Below are positions 12,724-24,949 of a DNA stretch of 64,000 nt, piece after piece. A program made the translations under genes and the position numbers. The stretch is taken from positions 3,824,001 to 3,888,000 of the forward strand of contig NW_021163013.1 of the NCBI RefSeq assembly GCF_004324835.1, in the 5' to 3' direction. Position 1 is the first letter of the stretch; every line of letters starts with the position of its first letter. The DNA comes from Dendronephthya gigantea (taxonomy: Eukaryota > Cnidaria > Anthozoa > Malacalcyonacea > Nephtheidae). Below the pieces are notes generated by a model. The model worked only from the letters and a program-made list of their open reading frames with translations, had not been told where the DNA came from and made no database searches.

Positions 12724-14690
12724 CTATAAAAGTGACAGATTCATCTGCACAGAAGGTGATAGACTTTGGTCACCAGGGTTAGAATTCGGCTCGTACCACG
12801 TTATTATTTTGTCTACATTAATATCAGCAGGCGTCTTACTGAACACTGATATAGATTTGTTGTGCACATGGCAGCAGTCCTCCAAGGCTCCAACGGCAAT
12901 TATATGACACTATTTTTGTTAAAACAGGATTGAACAACGCAAAATTGTAGTAGTGCAATTATATAACATGCGAGCACTAGGGTTTTGCGATGAGTGCATG
13001 GATAAAGGCCTTCAGTCACTGAAAATCACGACGCAAGATCGTATTAGATGACTAAGTTTAAAATCTGACTTCTGAACAATTGCTCATGTTTATCACACGA
13101 TGAAAACAACATGTCAATAATGTCAATAATGTGACAAAATACTTTTTACACCATGAAAAATTTGCAAATAGCAATTCTAATGTCGTTTTCGATGTATTAA
13201 ATAATATCATCCCACGTAGATTGAAAAGGCCAATTGTTCAAAGCTAGGTTAGCGCTAACCCTGGGTTAAATTTTAATCCAGTGTTTTCGTTTATGTAGCT
13301 ACTTTTGAACCACTGTTCTTTTCGAAACTGCACAAAATATGACTTCTATATTGGTCCAGAAAATATTTATGAAAAAAGATATTCAACTTTGTAAACAAGC
13401 GGCTTGAAAAATCGATGTTAAGATTTGCTTTAACTCAGAGTTAAGCTAACCGGCTTTTGAACAACCGATCCCAGAGCGTAATAATCATCGAATGTGCAAT
13501 TCTAGGAACAAATTACCAGGTGATCCCGCGCTCATATTTTCGCCAATCAGGGTTCAGAAAGGTTGTCGGAATATAAAAATCCACTCTGCAGCATTTAAGT
13601 TGTTTCACCCGAGAACAATTTTATTTGACAACTAGTCCGAGTCCTTTCCTGCCATTTCACATCACCTGGTAGTCTAATATAGTTACGTTTCAAATCGTGA
13701 TCATCTTAAATGGTTCGTAATAGCCGTTCTTTTTTCTATAAGGTTATATTTTTATAACTATGCAAAATAGCCTTTTGCAACACGTGCACAACGTCAACGT
13801 GTGGATTAGCGAAATTAATATTTTTATCCTTGCAATAATAATTTAAGTAAGTCCTAATTTAATATATTATTTGTTCTGTTTTTTTTTTGAAGTGTCAATA
13901 TTGCCAGCGGGCATGATTTTAAATAAATAATGTACAAAATCTGGGCTATAGGACGAATATATGAACATAGTACGATGTAGCTATCTGTTTTATGCAAGTA
14001 CACACTTTCCCTGCAATTATTTTCGTTCCACCGAAAAAATTTCTGTGTAGACTAAACCCATGCATGCATGGTTCTAATTCCAATGTATCCCATCGTTCTA
14101 ATTACAACCCATGGCGATGGTCTAGTCACGGGTTTTCAAAAGAATATCGCGTACTTGACATCTTATCATTTGCAGGGTCATTTCTATTGCAGGTGATTCA
14201 CTTAGACAAAGCAGGATCGCGGTCAACCTCGCACCCAGGGTAATTTCGCCAGACCCTGGGTACATGGTTGGATTGCTGTTTGACCCAGAGTCCAATATAT
14301 TACGTTGTGCGTTTTCAAAAATCGAACGTGAAAAGTATGACCAGGGCACTGTGAACATTCACTGTGAACGAATCTTCCGGTAAATGGTACGTACAAAAAT
14401 GCGCTACCAAATTTCCGTTATAATCACTAACATCTCAGCATGCGCATGCTGTGAGGGTGTGCCATCTTTAAAATTTGGACTCTGAAGTATAACAGGAGGT
14501 CGTATCTAGACCGCTGGAGTTGGAGGAACCGAATGGAAACGATATTGACATGCCGAAACTTTTCCTTACAAGAAAAACGAATTTTCCATTATTGCATCAT
14601 GTGAATGACGCAAACTCCTATTACCCCTTCCGAACCACTCTGGTCGAACCGTGACTCTCTTTTTTCATGCAGAATCGGAAACAATGACTA
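12722..14690. other. Intergenic; no gene seen
   Basis: No coding exon was recognised between SLF2 and the peptide cluster. The left edge of the tandem duplication is near 12900, and a MITE lies at 13228-13471. Short open frames here have no recognisable motif. Confidence 0.6.
13228..13471. mobile_element. Degenerate palindromic MITE
   Basis: The left end (ggccaattgttcaaagc, ggttagc) is repeated inverted at the right (gctaaccggcttttgaacaa, ccgatcc). The family resembles the element at 50846-50994. No target duplication is clear. Confidence 0.55.
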
Positions 14691-14696
14691 ATCAAA

Positions 14697-14812
14697 TCAA
14701 ATTCATTTTAATTCAAATGCCTTTATGTAAACAAAGCTTCCAGCAAATGGTTTCACAGAGATTTGTCCAAATTGCTGTCATAATCACTAAGGACACCGTC
14801 ATTAAAATGGTA
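14697..14812 (-). promoter_or_regulatory. Conserved 3' block of G1
   Basis: This block of about 110 bp recurs downstream of all seven family members. The core on the plus strand includes cttccagcaaatggtttcac and gctgtcataatcactaag. It starts about 390 bp past the G1 stop. An inverted repeat (14864-14880 with 15081-15098) lies between stop and block. Function unknown. Confidence 0.6.
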
Positions 14813-15203
14813 ACTGAAATTATCTAAAAATTGAAATTAATTCTATAGCGGATTTGAAACATTTCAAGAGACAAGGCAATCTCGTTTCTTGTTTAGAAAA
14901 ATTGCTTATAGCTACTGACTCTTTGATAAGACTGAAAATATCTTGCAGAAGATTTGAGATTAATGCTGGTCGGGTAACTTTAGAAAGTTAGTATGAATAT
15001 TCAGACAACATTGAACGGTTGAACCGTCATTTGGTGAGACGGAACGGGATCGAAGCATGCACGATCAAATATTTTAAATCAATTGCCTTACCATCCGAAA
15101 ATATTGCAAATTACACTTTGGTAATCATATACACTTAATCATCCTACGATTTTTTATTTGAAATTATTGCACTTGTCTTCAACAGTCTCTGCCAAGGTTC
15201 TTC

Positions 15204-18156
15204 CTAATTCTTCATTGCCAGCAATCGCTCAATAATTTCATCTTCACTCTAGAAGGAATAAATACACATCAATACTACCATATTACTGACTATGGAAATA
15301 TGCTACACTCATACTGTTTCCGCACTACATCCATACAGTATGAAAATGACAATTAGTTTGGATATTGGGGAAGTTTAGCACGAGGACGTGAACGTCAAAG
15401 ACGACACGAATAAATGGCGTGGCATGTCCATATATAGACGCATCACGCCATTTATTCGCCATCTTCACGTCGTCTATAGACGCATCACGCTGTTCATTCG
15501 CCATTTTCACGTCGTCTTTGACGTTCACGTCCTCATGCTAAATCTCTCTTCAACTTGAAATTTTCCCGTGTATTGAACCCGCATGTGGTACTGCTGTAAG
15601 AGTCTGAATCTTCTCACCGAACCCCCAGTGAGCTCCACATATATCTGGAGTAAGAACTTAAGACTTCCGTGAGGCCAAAAAGTGCGGCCAAAGATGGCGG
15701 ATAATGAGGCGCTATAGTACGTCAGTTTCAGTCTTCCTATGTGTGCGCGGTCAACTAAATTCGTATTTTTTAGCTTTATTTTTTCCTTTTTCTGAGTAAA
15801 AAATGAGGGGAATTTCAAGGACAAGTGTAATACAAATGCTTTGTATTGAGTTACTTTTATATTTCAATTAAATTAACAAGGAAATAAGCGATATCTTACA
15901 CGAAAAGCTATAAAGGAGTGACGTATTGTTGATGTTTTCGCCTTTTCGCAAATCACAATTCACAACATTTACTCACAGAATATGCTTCCCAAAAAAACAT
16001 AAATAAAACTTTTCTCGGTTTGATTCATCTATATAAGGCTTTCATTCATGTAAAATAATTAATAGGCTGGAAAGAAAATTATGCTGAAAAACGTACGAGT
16101 TTGAAATAAATAATAAGACTCATAATGCACGTATAAAAGAAACTTTAAAAAGAGCCCTATGCTAGGAAAGCTGGCCAAAAAATAAAGGACAACTAGTGTT
16201 AAAGCGTTTCGAAACCAAAAACGAAACAAGAAACACAAAACATAAGGGGAAATACATGAAAATGGCTCAAAATTAAACAAATCTGAAATGCGTAGTTGAA
16301 TTTACGGCGAAAAATGCATATTTACTCACACGTACAGTCGGAAAATGCGGCACCCACATCGGGTAGATACAAAGAAACAGATTCTCAGTAAAATGAATAA
16401 ATTTTTTCCGTTCTTGTGCTCTCAAAATGATGAAAAACACGAAAATCTGAGAGTTTCGGGAACCGTCACTCCTGGTCAAAAACAATGAGAAATATTTGGC
16501 CGCGCGAGTTAGGAGACTGAAACTGACGTACTATAGCGCTTCAATTTCCGCCATCTTTTGCTTCACTTTTTGCACCAAAAGTTCTTACTCCAGATATATG
16601 TGGAGCTCACTGCATACCCTTCACTACCTACTAATTTTACCTCCCCCCCCCACTTAACGATCCCACCAAAATGAATTGAAGGAGAAATGATTATCACAAA
16701 TGCAGCAGCTGCATGTGACGTGCATGATAGAAAACGTATTAGAAAATAATCTCAATTTAGTAAAAAATCTCAATTAAAGGATACATGCACACACAGTCTG
16801 ACTGGCATGCATGAATGTTACTGAATGGTACTCACCCACGTGTCTCTCTTTCTTTTAACGTTCAGTTCTTGAACTTCTCTGGCCTACATAAATATAATCA
16901 ACAAAAAAAATTTTCATGGATGAAAATCCTCCCAGCGAGCTTACAATTAAGTTAGCCATGCATAAGCGGAAGAGAGGCTTTATAATCAATAACCTCTTGA
17001 GTCGAGTCTTGGGGTTTGGGTTTCCTATTATGCTCGTGACAAGTTAAGCAAATAATTGTCACGAAGGTGATATATTTAGGTTTTCCTTCGAGTCCGGGTT
17101 TTCTTTCAGTCGGAGTCCGAGTTCGGTCCGGATTTCGAAGTATGCCATGTGAGAATAGAATCTTATAATTATGACGTAAATGAGCCGACAAAATATTTGT
17201 CTCCCCAGGCTCGGTTCTACCCAATGAATATGCTGGCTTGTAATCTTTTAAATTGCGTAAATTATTGACACGTCCGTTTGAAACAACTTCCGCGAGTCGC
17301 GCGTACGTATGACACGTTCAGACCACTGAATCTTTTAGAACAACAGGAATTTAACAACTGTCACAGAAAAGTTGACAAAAAGTAGTCGAATCGCTTCAAA
17401 TCGATACTATACATGTCAAAACAAATAGTTTAAGTCAAAGCAATTGAAATAGAACATACCTGCCGTTGTTTCAATTGTGCGCATAAGGCGGCGGGAGCAC
17501 CTGGAGGTGGTGGTGGTCAAGTCTATATCAAAGAAAGATCAACATTGACTATCGTGTGGTTAAATTTCCATTAGAAACTATCAAAGATTGCCTTTCTTAA
17601 CGGAAATTTTCGTCCCATATACGTAAACAGTTCTTAAAGCAAAACAAAGACGCGAGGTTTTGACAAATTGGTATAGGTTTGTATTTCTATCAGTATATAA
17701 ACAGTCCATTTTATGATACATTTAAAACAAACGTCAAATCCGAAACATTTTAGTATTAACATTTAGAGAAATAAAGTTAAACCATGCAGTCGTCTATGAA
17801 TGTGATTAATGTGCGTTATTTGCAACCTTGCGTAATTTTTGAAAATCATAATTACTACCGTACCTATATTTGGTAAAATTTAGCCAGCTTGCCAAACGGG
17901 CATAAAAATGTACTATCTAGCCTAAATATAGAGTTAGGACTTGTAATATAATAAAGTGTAAGTTTAGAATACATCAATGCGTACGTACCCTACGCGATAT
18001 CGTCTCGCTAAGCACACAATGACCATTCGGCATTCAGCAAATATAAAAACTTCATATAAAAACACACTTATACGTGTCACTTACTTGAGCATCTGTAGAA
18101 GTTAAGTAGGTGAAGAACATCAAAAATATAACTGTTTTCAGGCAAAAGGACGCCAT
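15204..18156 (-). CDS. G1: small secreted peptide gene, family member 1
   Basis: The signal-peptide exon is 18085-18156 (24 codons, MASFCLKTVIFLMFFTYLTS then TDAQ), ending in a GTAAGT donor at phase 0. An exon-like block lies near 17462-17519. The basic exon, about 16836-16883, ends in a GTGAGT donor and encodes QELNVKRKRDTW. The terminal exon 15204-15248 encodes SEDEIIERLLAMKN and stops. This predicts a very short secreted precursor with a KRKR site that a furin-type protease could cut, then an acidic tail. I could not fit the middle block to the phases, so the full product is unresolved. Unrecognised family; a neuropeptide, antimicrobial peptide, venom peptide or other signal are all possible. 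Introns hold a 1-kb transposon (15626-16612). Confidence 0.65.
15374..15542. mobile_element. Palindromic MITE in the G1 3' region
   Basis: The ends are tttagcacgaggacgtgaac and the inverted gttcacgtcctcatgctaaa. The interior repeats acgcatcacgc twice. A matching copy sits at the equivalent site in unit 2 (30949-31095), so it was present before the duplication. Confidence 0.75.
15626..16612. mobile_element. 987-bp DNA transposon with about 115-bp terminal repeats
   Basis: It starts cagtgagctccacatatatc and ends with the inverted sequence; similarity continues about 115 bp inward, including ctatagtacgtcag. Flanks are cgaacccc (15618-15625) and cataccct (16613-16620), consistent with one diverged 8-bp duplication. 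The equivalent site in unit 2 (about 31228) lacks the element and reads cataccccc. Two short minus-strand open frames show no transposase motif, so it is probably non-autonomous. Confidence 0.8.
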
Positions 18157-18263
18157 AGTTTGTATTTTTGATATTTGGTTCCAAAATTACAGCTTGTGCA
18201 ACGTATAGTGTACTGATGTTGAATGGTGATCTCTTGAAATAATGATACCTTATAAACAGCAGC

Positions 18264-18272
18264 TTACGTCAT
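18264..18272 (-). promoter_or_regulatory. CRE-like site upstream of G1
   Basis: ttacgtcat (plus strand) lies 108 bp upstream of the G1 ATG, next to cacatgatg. The same motif occurs at nearly the same distance in G2, G4 and G5. It matches the binding consensus of CREB/ATF-type bZIP factors. Confidence 0.5.
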
Positions 18273-19452
18273 CACATGATGAGTAAGCAAAACAGATTAT
18301 ATAATTCATGAGAATACAGTATTTGCGTCATTTAGTTATAAAAGAACAAAATCGCTTACATATAAAATAAATGATTGTGGAATTATGTGAAAAATACTGA
18401 ATTCAGTATTTCAGACTGAATTCAGTATTTCAGATAATGGGCACATATGTGTATATATGTATACGAAGTTTTAAAGTATTATATGTTTCACTGCGTATGT
18501 TATTTAAATGAAGTTCTCGCAAAGTCTTTTCTAATCCTTATCAAGCGTAAATAAATGGCCACATCAGTCTGAGCACAGAAAAGGAACCGCTCATCCAGGC
18601 GATGACGTAAACTGGAATAAAGCCTGACATTGTGGTAGGAAATAAACGGCCGCAACATCCTGATCCTGCATAAATTGCGTGAAAGAAGTTCAACAGGTCA
18701 GTGTATAACGTGCAACACCGCACAAAAACGTCGGCATATGCGTCAACAGTTTCAGCACTACCTGTACTTGCCTGTACTTGCAGCTTTCTAACATCAAAGC
18801 TGTCCGGACGCTTCCTACGGCTCAAAATGCATGTCAAGGATAGAGTGACTTTTGTGCGTGTAACATTTTGATGGTTTTCTCAACTTTTTTGGTTTTAACT
18901 TTTATTCGGAAAAATTTCCAAAAATATTCTAATAAACTCACCATTGCTAAAAAAATTAATCTAGTTCCCCTGTTTCAGTGCTTTATGTATAATTGGCTTT
19001 AAATTATTATGTTTATAGCTTACATATATTTTTGCGTCTGTTTAAAGGTAATGTACGCATGTTTTGTTCTAAAGATTGATATTGAAATTTCCCGCTCAGA
19101 ATAATAACTTATATATCTTTAGTATTAGTTTCATTGGAAATTTTATCTAATGTGTTTGGTATCGCCACTGGAATATTATTACATGCTCGGGGTTTCTCAT
19201 TCAACGAAAGCAATGGGCTGGATTCTTTGGGCGTAGATTGGGTACCTTTGGACCATACCTGAACTACAACGAATTTGGAGCCAAAATTTCTAAATGATGG
19301 ATTGCATCCAAATTTTAGAAATCAACTTTTTCTGACAATTCATCACGGGATGAACTTAATCTGGGCAGACCCCCTTCAAAAACAAATCCACTATGGAATG
19401 GCCCTGGTTGTACTGTGAACCTGCTTACGAAATTGTGGAACAACGATAAATC

Positions 19453-19568
19453 AAAATTAAAATTTTAATTCAAATGCCTTTGTGTGAACAAAGCTTCCAG
19501 CAAATGGTTTCACAGAGATTTGACCAAATCGCTTTCATAATCACTAAGAACATTGTCATTAAAATGCT
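19453..19568 (-). promoter_or_regulatory. Conserved 3' block of G2
   Basis: Same block as at 14697, starting about 410 bp past the G2 stop. Its inverted-repeat arms are at 19651-19667 (gagacaaggcaat) and 19850-19866 (attgccttatctc). Confidence 0.6.
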
Positions 19569-19981
19569 TAACGTATAAAGATTATATGCCTACAGAATTA
19601 CAGAATTTATATGCCTACAAATTACGATAATTTTAGAGTCCGAAACGTTTCATGAGACAAGGCAATTTCGTTTCTTGCCCAAATGCTTAGCTATTTATAC
19701 TGATATAGATTAGAAAACTGATGAAAGCTTAAAAAATTTGACATTGCGCAAATTTTAAACTGATAACATTAGAAATTTATTTTTAATTATTTTTCATGAT
19801 GAAACGTCATATATATGCATGATTGATCTGACATTATTTTGTATAAATCAATTGCCTTATCTCTTGAAAATATTGCTTCAAATGCCCTCTATTACATGCA
19901 ACGATATTCTTTTTAATTTCTTACTATTCTTCCCATACTATTTTACTTGTCTTCTACAGTCTTTTATTGATGGGCTAACTG

Positions 19982-22900
19982 CTAATTATTCATTCCGGCG
20001 TCAATCAACCGTTCAATAATTTCATCTTCACTCTATAGAAGCACATTAAATACTATAATTATTACGATTACAGAGTACTTCGTATCCGCGCAATCTGCGA
20101 TTGAAGTTTCAAGTTATAGTAATCGGTTGAATAAAAGGCACATGTTGGGGGAGTATTTTTGTGATACGTCATCATCAATTATGATACGATTGGTGCTTAA
20201 ATAAAATGTTGGACCGAAGAAAACATACCGACAACACTGATAAAAAGGGTTTATTTTTAATAGTTCATATGAACGCAAAAATATAGTGGGAATGTCAGCA
20301 TCGTCCGTGCTCGTTTTTTTCCCATGTAATAAAACTAAAATTATTCAAAATGGCTAATCCATCTTAAAATTCTTAATACTCACGCAATTACAGGCTAAAT
20401 TACTCCCAACAGCTCGCAGGGTTATAAGCACTCTCTTTAAAACACCCTGCATGTGCATGTAGATAACGTATTAACTATTAAATGGTGAAATATTTTTACT
20501 AACCTCTGTTTCTCGCCTTCTTCTTTCTTGGCTGAACAAGATTGTTAAAGAATTTCCGTAATTAGTCCAGAGTAGCCTAAGACTGATAAAGCGCTGTGGC
20601 TGGACATAAACTTATTTACGTTTCTTTTTTCAAATACTTCTTTAATTACTTTGTGCGGATGAAGGGCGATACCATTTCGCCATCAGCTGTTTTATCTGCT
20701 TTTCCTTTTGTAATAAGCAACTTTTTCTTTCAAAATTTATAGTAATTTTTTCAATTCCTAGCTTTGACGGCCAACATTTTTATTGGTAAATTAAGACTAA
20801 ATGTTAATACTGGTACGTCACTAATGCGTTATAAAGGGTGTCTTTATAGGGTTTAATTCATTAACTTTCATAAAGGATACAATTCATCAACACCAGAAAC
20901 TGCCCTGACCTAGACAAGTTGGTATAATCGAAAATTTTTTATCATGGTTAAATCATAACCAAGGAGAGTCTTCAAACAACTTAGCATCAACTGTGGTATA
21001 ACGATAGTGTCTGTTTCTAGACACTTTACCTCTGGTAATCATTGTGTACAAGACATGAAAATTAGAGCCCTCTGTCTCATTTCCGGGTACTAACGATAGC
21101 CGTAAACGACAAGAAATGCGACTCATCCACAGTCTTGGCACTCTTCATCCCTCCGGAATAAATGAAAGACTCTGTTTCATTTAAGCTCATTCACGCGAGT
21201 AATATATTGACTTCTATTTCTTTGTTTACATCAAAGCTGGTTTTAATATATTTTCGTTGCTGATCAGGCTTCTCTCATTCTTAGCCCATGCACAATCATG
21301 CAGAAATGTCTTTGGCAGCGCAATTAAGTATTCCAATTTGTTTTAATTTTTTTTTTCTATTGGCCCATTTTTATCACGTGTTTTGCTCCCATACAAAACA
21401 TATATTCTCCCATATCTATTTTCACACTAACTCTCCTGACGAAGGCCCTCAGGTAGAAACGTCGAGAAGTGTTTTATCTATTTTAGGCAGTTGTTATTCC
21501 ACAGCTGATGCTACGTGGTTAAATTAGCTAAACTAAGGTAGCGCATTTAAACTGCGTTTTTATAAAGGCTAGCGCTGTTTTTCATCACATTCGTGTCACT
21601 TCAAAATTAGGCTCATGCGACTGTAACAGGCCTGAAAAACGAAGCATAAGATGACTTTGAAGTATTGAAATCAGTAGCTATCTAACATGATCCTAGCAGT
21701 GGTGCAGTCATTTCGACAATAGAATAGAATGTGCTTGTCTTCTTTCATAAAGATTTATGTGATAAAGATTCCGTGTTTTCTGTAAATATTCTTATTGAAT
21801 GAGTGAAAACATTAATTATTGTTTGTTTTATATAACACCAAAAACCGTCAAAATATATATGTTGTCGAGTGATTTCGTAAACATCTCATCCTATATTATT
21901 CACGGATTAGTGATCAAATGCGTGTGAACGAGTGCATGATTGAATGTGGTGATTTTAATGCTGTCGCAGAAGTCACTGGCTTCGTTCAGTAAATTGACCT
22001 GCACACGCTGGTTTTACTTTTATCTTTAATTTACAACAATTTTTTCATACCAATTCTCTTACAACAATCTCAAAACGCTCTAAAACCAATCTCAAACAAT
22101 CTAAAACAATCTAAAGCAATCTCCCTATACTACAGCTCTACACATTTACTTATAGTCCCGGTTCGGAAACCGTTCTGACGTACTTCGTTTTCCTCAAACC
22201 ACTAACTTAGCACAACCAAAATACTTTGGGCATCGTGCCCGTTTCGACACATTTTGGCAAAAGCAACTAGTTAATGCATTTAGGATCGTTTCCTGTTATT
22301 TTTTGTTATTTTACATTCATCCTGTTTTTTCCATGCATTATATAGTAAATATATTTATCATTCACATAAACACACTGACAGTGACAACCACGCACATTTA
22401 CTAAGATATACACACATACACACAATATACACACAATATTTCCGACAAATGCAACAGCGCAATGGAAAAATCTGTTTGCGTCGTGCAATGGAAACTGGCA
22501 TTAAAAGTTATTTAAAGCTGATGAACATTTTTAAAACAACGCAACCGCAGTTTTAGGTTATTTCTGCACAGTACTGTACATATCATGAAGAAATAAATCA
22601 TACCTTCCGTCTCTTTAATGTTGTGCCGAACGGCATCGTTAAAGTATGTCTATTGCCACCACCTTTAGTAGTGCCCATAGTGGGTGGTGGTGCTCACTAT
22701 AAAGAAAAACCGACATCAACTATCTTAAAATTGAGTTTCTACTTTAAACAGATAACCTGGCAAGGGTTGGCAATGACCTCCGTTCAGTGAAATAACTCAT
22801 GTTTCCAATTAGTGAGCGTCCTCGTTTAATTAAACAAAGACGAGATTTAACAAGTTGGTAGTCACGTATCACTACACTACACACAACAATTTTTAGACTT

Positions 22901-23306
22901 CAAATGTACCTTATATACCTATACGTTACAACGCCAAACGCTATTCATTAAAGTGCATGGTCGTCTTGAAAGTTTTATTATCAAATTTGAATGTGTATGC
23001 GCGGAATGTTTGAAAACCATATTAATTAACTACTGTCGCTATTTAGTGAAATTTAGCCAGTTTGAGAAACTCGGCTTGAAAATGTACTATCTAGCCGTTA
23101 CAGAGTTTGAAAGCTATATCTAAATAAGCGAAAATTTGGAACATTCCACCTCGTAGCCGATATCGTCTTGCCACAACCTTTCTACATTCTGCACTGAATA
23201 ACCTTCTGAGAAAACATGATGTCTCACTTACGGCTTGTGTAATTGTAGAAGTTAGGTAGGTAAAGAACATCAAAAGTAAAACTGTCTTCACGCAAACCGA
23301 CACCAT
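19982..23306 (-). CDS. G2: small secreted peptide gene, family member 2
   Basis: Signal-peptide exon 23232-23306 (25 codons, MVSVCVKTVLLLMFFTYLTS then TITQA) ends in a phase-0 GTAAGT donor. A middle exon-like block lies near 22613-22700. The basic exon 20504-20531 encodes QERRRRETE up to its donor; the terminal exon 19982-20032 encodes SEDEIIERLIDAGMNN. The basic exon is 9 nt shorter than in G6 and G7, and the tail has DAG in place of AMK, so G2 and its partner G5 form a subtype. The first intron carries about 490 bp (near 21961-22450) absent from G5, and a TE insert at 20954-21516. Function unknown; probably secreted. Confidence 0.6.
20954..21516. mobile_element. 563-bp insertion with 8-bp target duplication and a hammerhead-like motif
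   Basis: The insert is flanked by ggttaaat at 20946-20953 and 21517-21524. The unit 2 equivalent (about 35395-35405) has a single ggttaaat and no insert. Near the right end, ctgacga at 21436 is followed by gaaac about 14 bases on, then gtc: the CUGANGA ... GAAAC layout of a hammerhead ribozyme. Penelope-like retroelements are known to carry such motifs. Class remains uncertain. Confidence 0.65.
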
Positions 23307-23421
23307 ATTCTCTGGTAATTTGGTTCCAAAATCACCGCTTGTGCAACGTATAGTCACTATATAGTGTACTAATGTTGAACAATGAACTCTTGAAATATAT
23401 ATATATCGTATAAGCAACAGC

Positions 23422-23430
23422 CTACGTCAT
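23422..23430 (-). promoter_or_regulatory. CRE-like site upstream of G2
   Basis: ctacgtcat lies 116 bp upstream of the G2 ATG, with cacatgg beside it. A TATA-like atatatatatcgtat (about 23396-23410) sits between it and the ATG. Confidence 0.45.
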
Positions 23431-23981
23431 CAGTCATCACATGGCGAGACAGCAGCCAAGCACAACAGATTACGTGTATGAACTATGAAAATACAGTATT
23501 GAGGATTGAAAAATTGTGTCAAAGAAGTTCAATAGGTCAATAAATAATCTCCAACACAGCAGGAAAAACTTGCGTCAATCCTGCCTATAATTAGCAATAA
23601 AGTCTCAAAATCTCAAAAAAAGAAGTGACTTCATTGCGCTTCGGTTCTTCTCAGTTCTCATAACAATGCAAAGCCCGGAAAGTTGAATATTGCCTAATTT
23701 TGCATGTTTTGGCTAATATTCGGTTAAAATCTTGGTGAAAAATCATACTAAAATCATAAAAATCATACTAAAATCATAGTTAAAACCAGTAATGCACGAG
23801 ATATACATATACAGTTTAAAGAAGTTTAAAATTTAAAAAAGTTAAAATGTAAATACTTTGTTCACGACTTGACATAATCTTTAACTGCTGTTGTTTCACA
23901 ACAAAGTTGAATTTCGTTTTAAACCAGTCGGCATATTTGTTTACATTTTTCAGGCTACGTCAATCAGAAAGCCCAAATTTT

Positions 23982-24949
23982 TAATCCCCGAGCCGGCGGC
24001 GCGAAGCGCCGTGCGAGGGTACTAATTCCGCCCGGAGATTAGGAATTACACCCGGGACCCGGGAGAACATAGCAGAATCCAAAGTTGCCCAAATGTCATG
24101 GACGTTCAATGGTCATGGTACTTGTGCGCATGCGCGAAATGCGAACGAGTGTAGACTGGTAATCAGCAATTTCTTGATTGGCTAAGACGAAACGTTTGTG
24201 TTTCAGTGAAAACGTCAGCAATTTAACTGTCATTTTGCAAATATTTTTTAAAAAAATGTTTCGAAAACAAAATATGAAATGTGGAATCAAATAACAGATA
24301 AAACACTGGAAAGAGTTTAAAATATTATCAGAACGGGAGGAATTAGCGGTGAAAAGGAACAACTCGATTATTTCCTTGAAATGGTAGGAGTCTATTTTGT
24401 TTATTTCGAGGTTTATTCGTGTTTGCTGTACGAATACATTTTATGAACTTGGTACAGTATGTCGTTTTGCTCGGTTTTGCGAAGACGTGACCGACTATTT
24501 AAGGCTTTACATCATCGTTTTAACTTCCAAAAGAGTCCTTAAAAGTGTAATTCGGTGTTTTAATATAACAAATATCACTTTAAAGGTTTATATATAGTCG
24601 ACTGCAATCACTGCATGAATTTAACAATCGAAAAACAACATTCGACGTTCACTGCTTGGTTATTTATATTATTTGGGCTGTTTTGATGTTTTGAAGGTTT
24701 AGCTATAATGAAGTATTAACTCTCACTTAAACTGTGAAAGTCTATAACTTAATGCAACGGAAAGCAGCAGGAAAACGGGTGATTTCACTTCACTTTACGA
24801 CTGTGCTTGTTTCCGAAATATTTGAAACATCAGCTATCGGCTTTACATTTAGGACATTTCATAATATTGAAGGTTAGGTCTTGCTAGCTCGGGAAATATT
24901 TTCCTTCGTTTGAAATGGCGAGGGGTTGCTGCATGCATGTATTTCTAGT
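23982..24949. mobile_element. Insert of about 970 bp specific to unit 1, with a GC-rich end
   Basis: Unit 2 runs straight from aaatttttaat to cttcatgtaaaatgg (about 38025-38050), while unit 1 has about 970 extra bases there. The left end contains gccggcggcgcgaagcgccg, far richer in GC than its surroundings, and cccgggacccggg. No terminal repeats or protein were recognised. It could be an insertion in unit 1 or a deletion from unit 2. Confidence 0.5.

Noticed and set aside
12507-12907. Frames rich in Ile-Tyr around 12.65 kb
   Set aside because: They translate the (TA)n microsatellite. The same holds at 51.34-51.58 kb.
16059-16485. Two minus-strand frames inside the 987-bp transposon
   Set aside because: They show no transposase motif, have an AT-driven hydrophobic composition, and are short enough to occur by chance.
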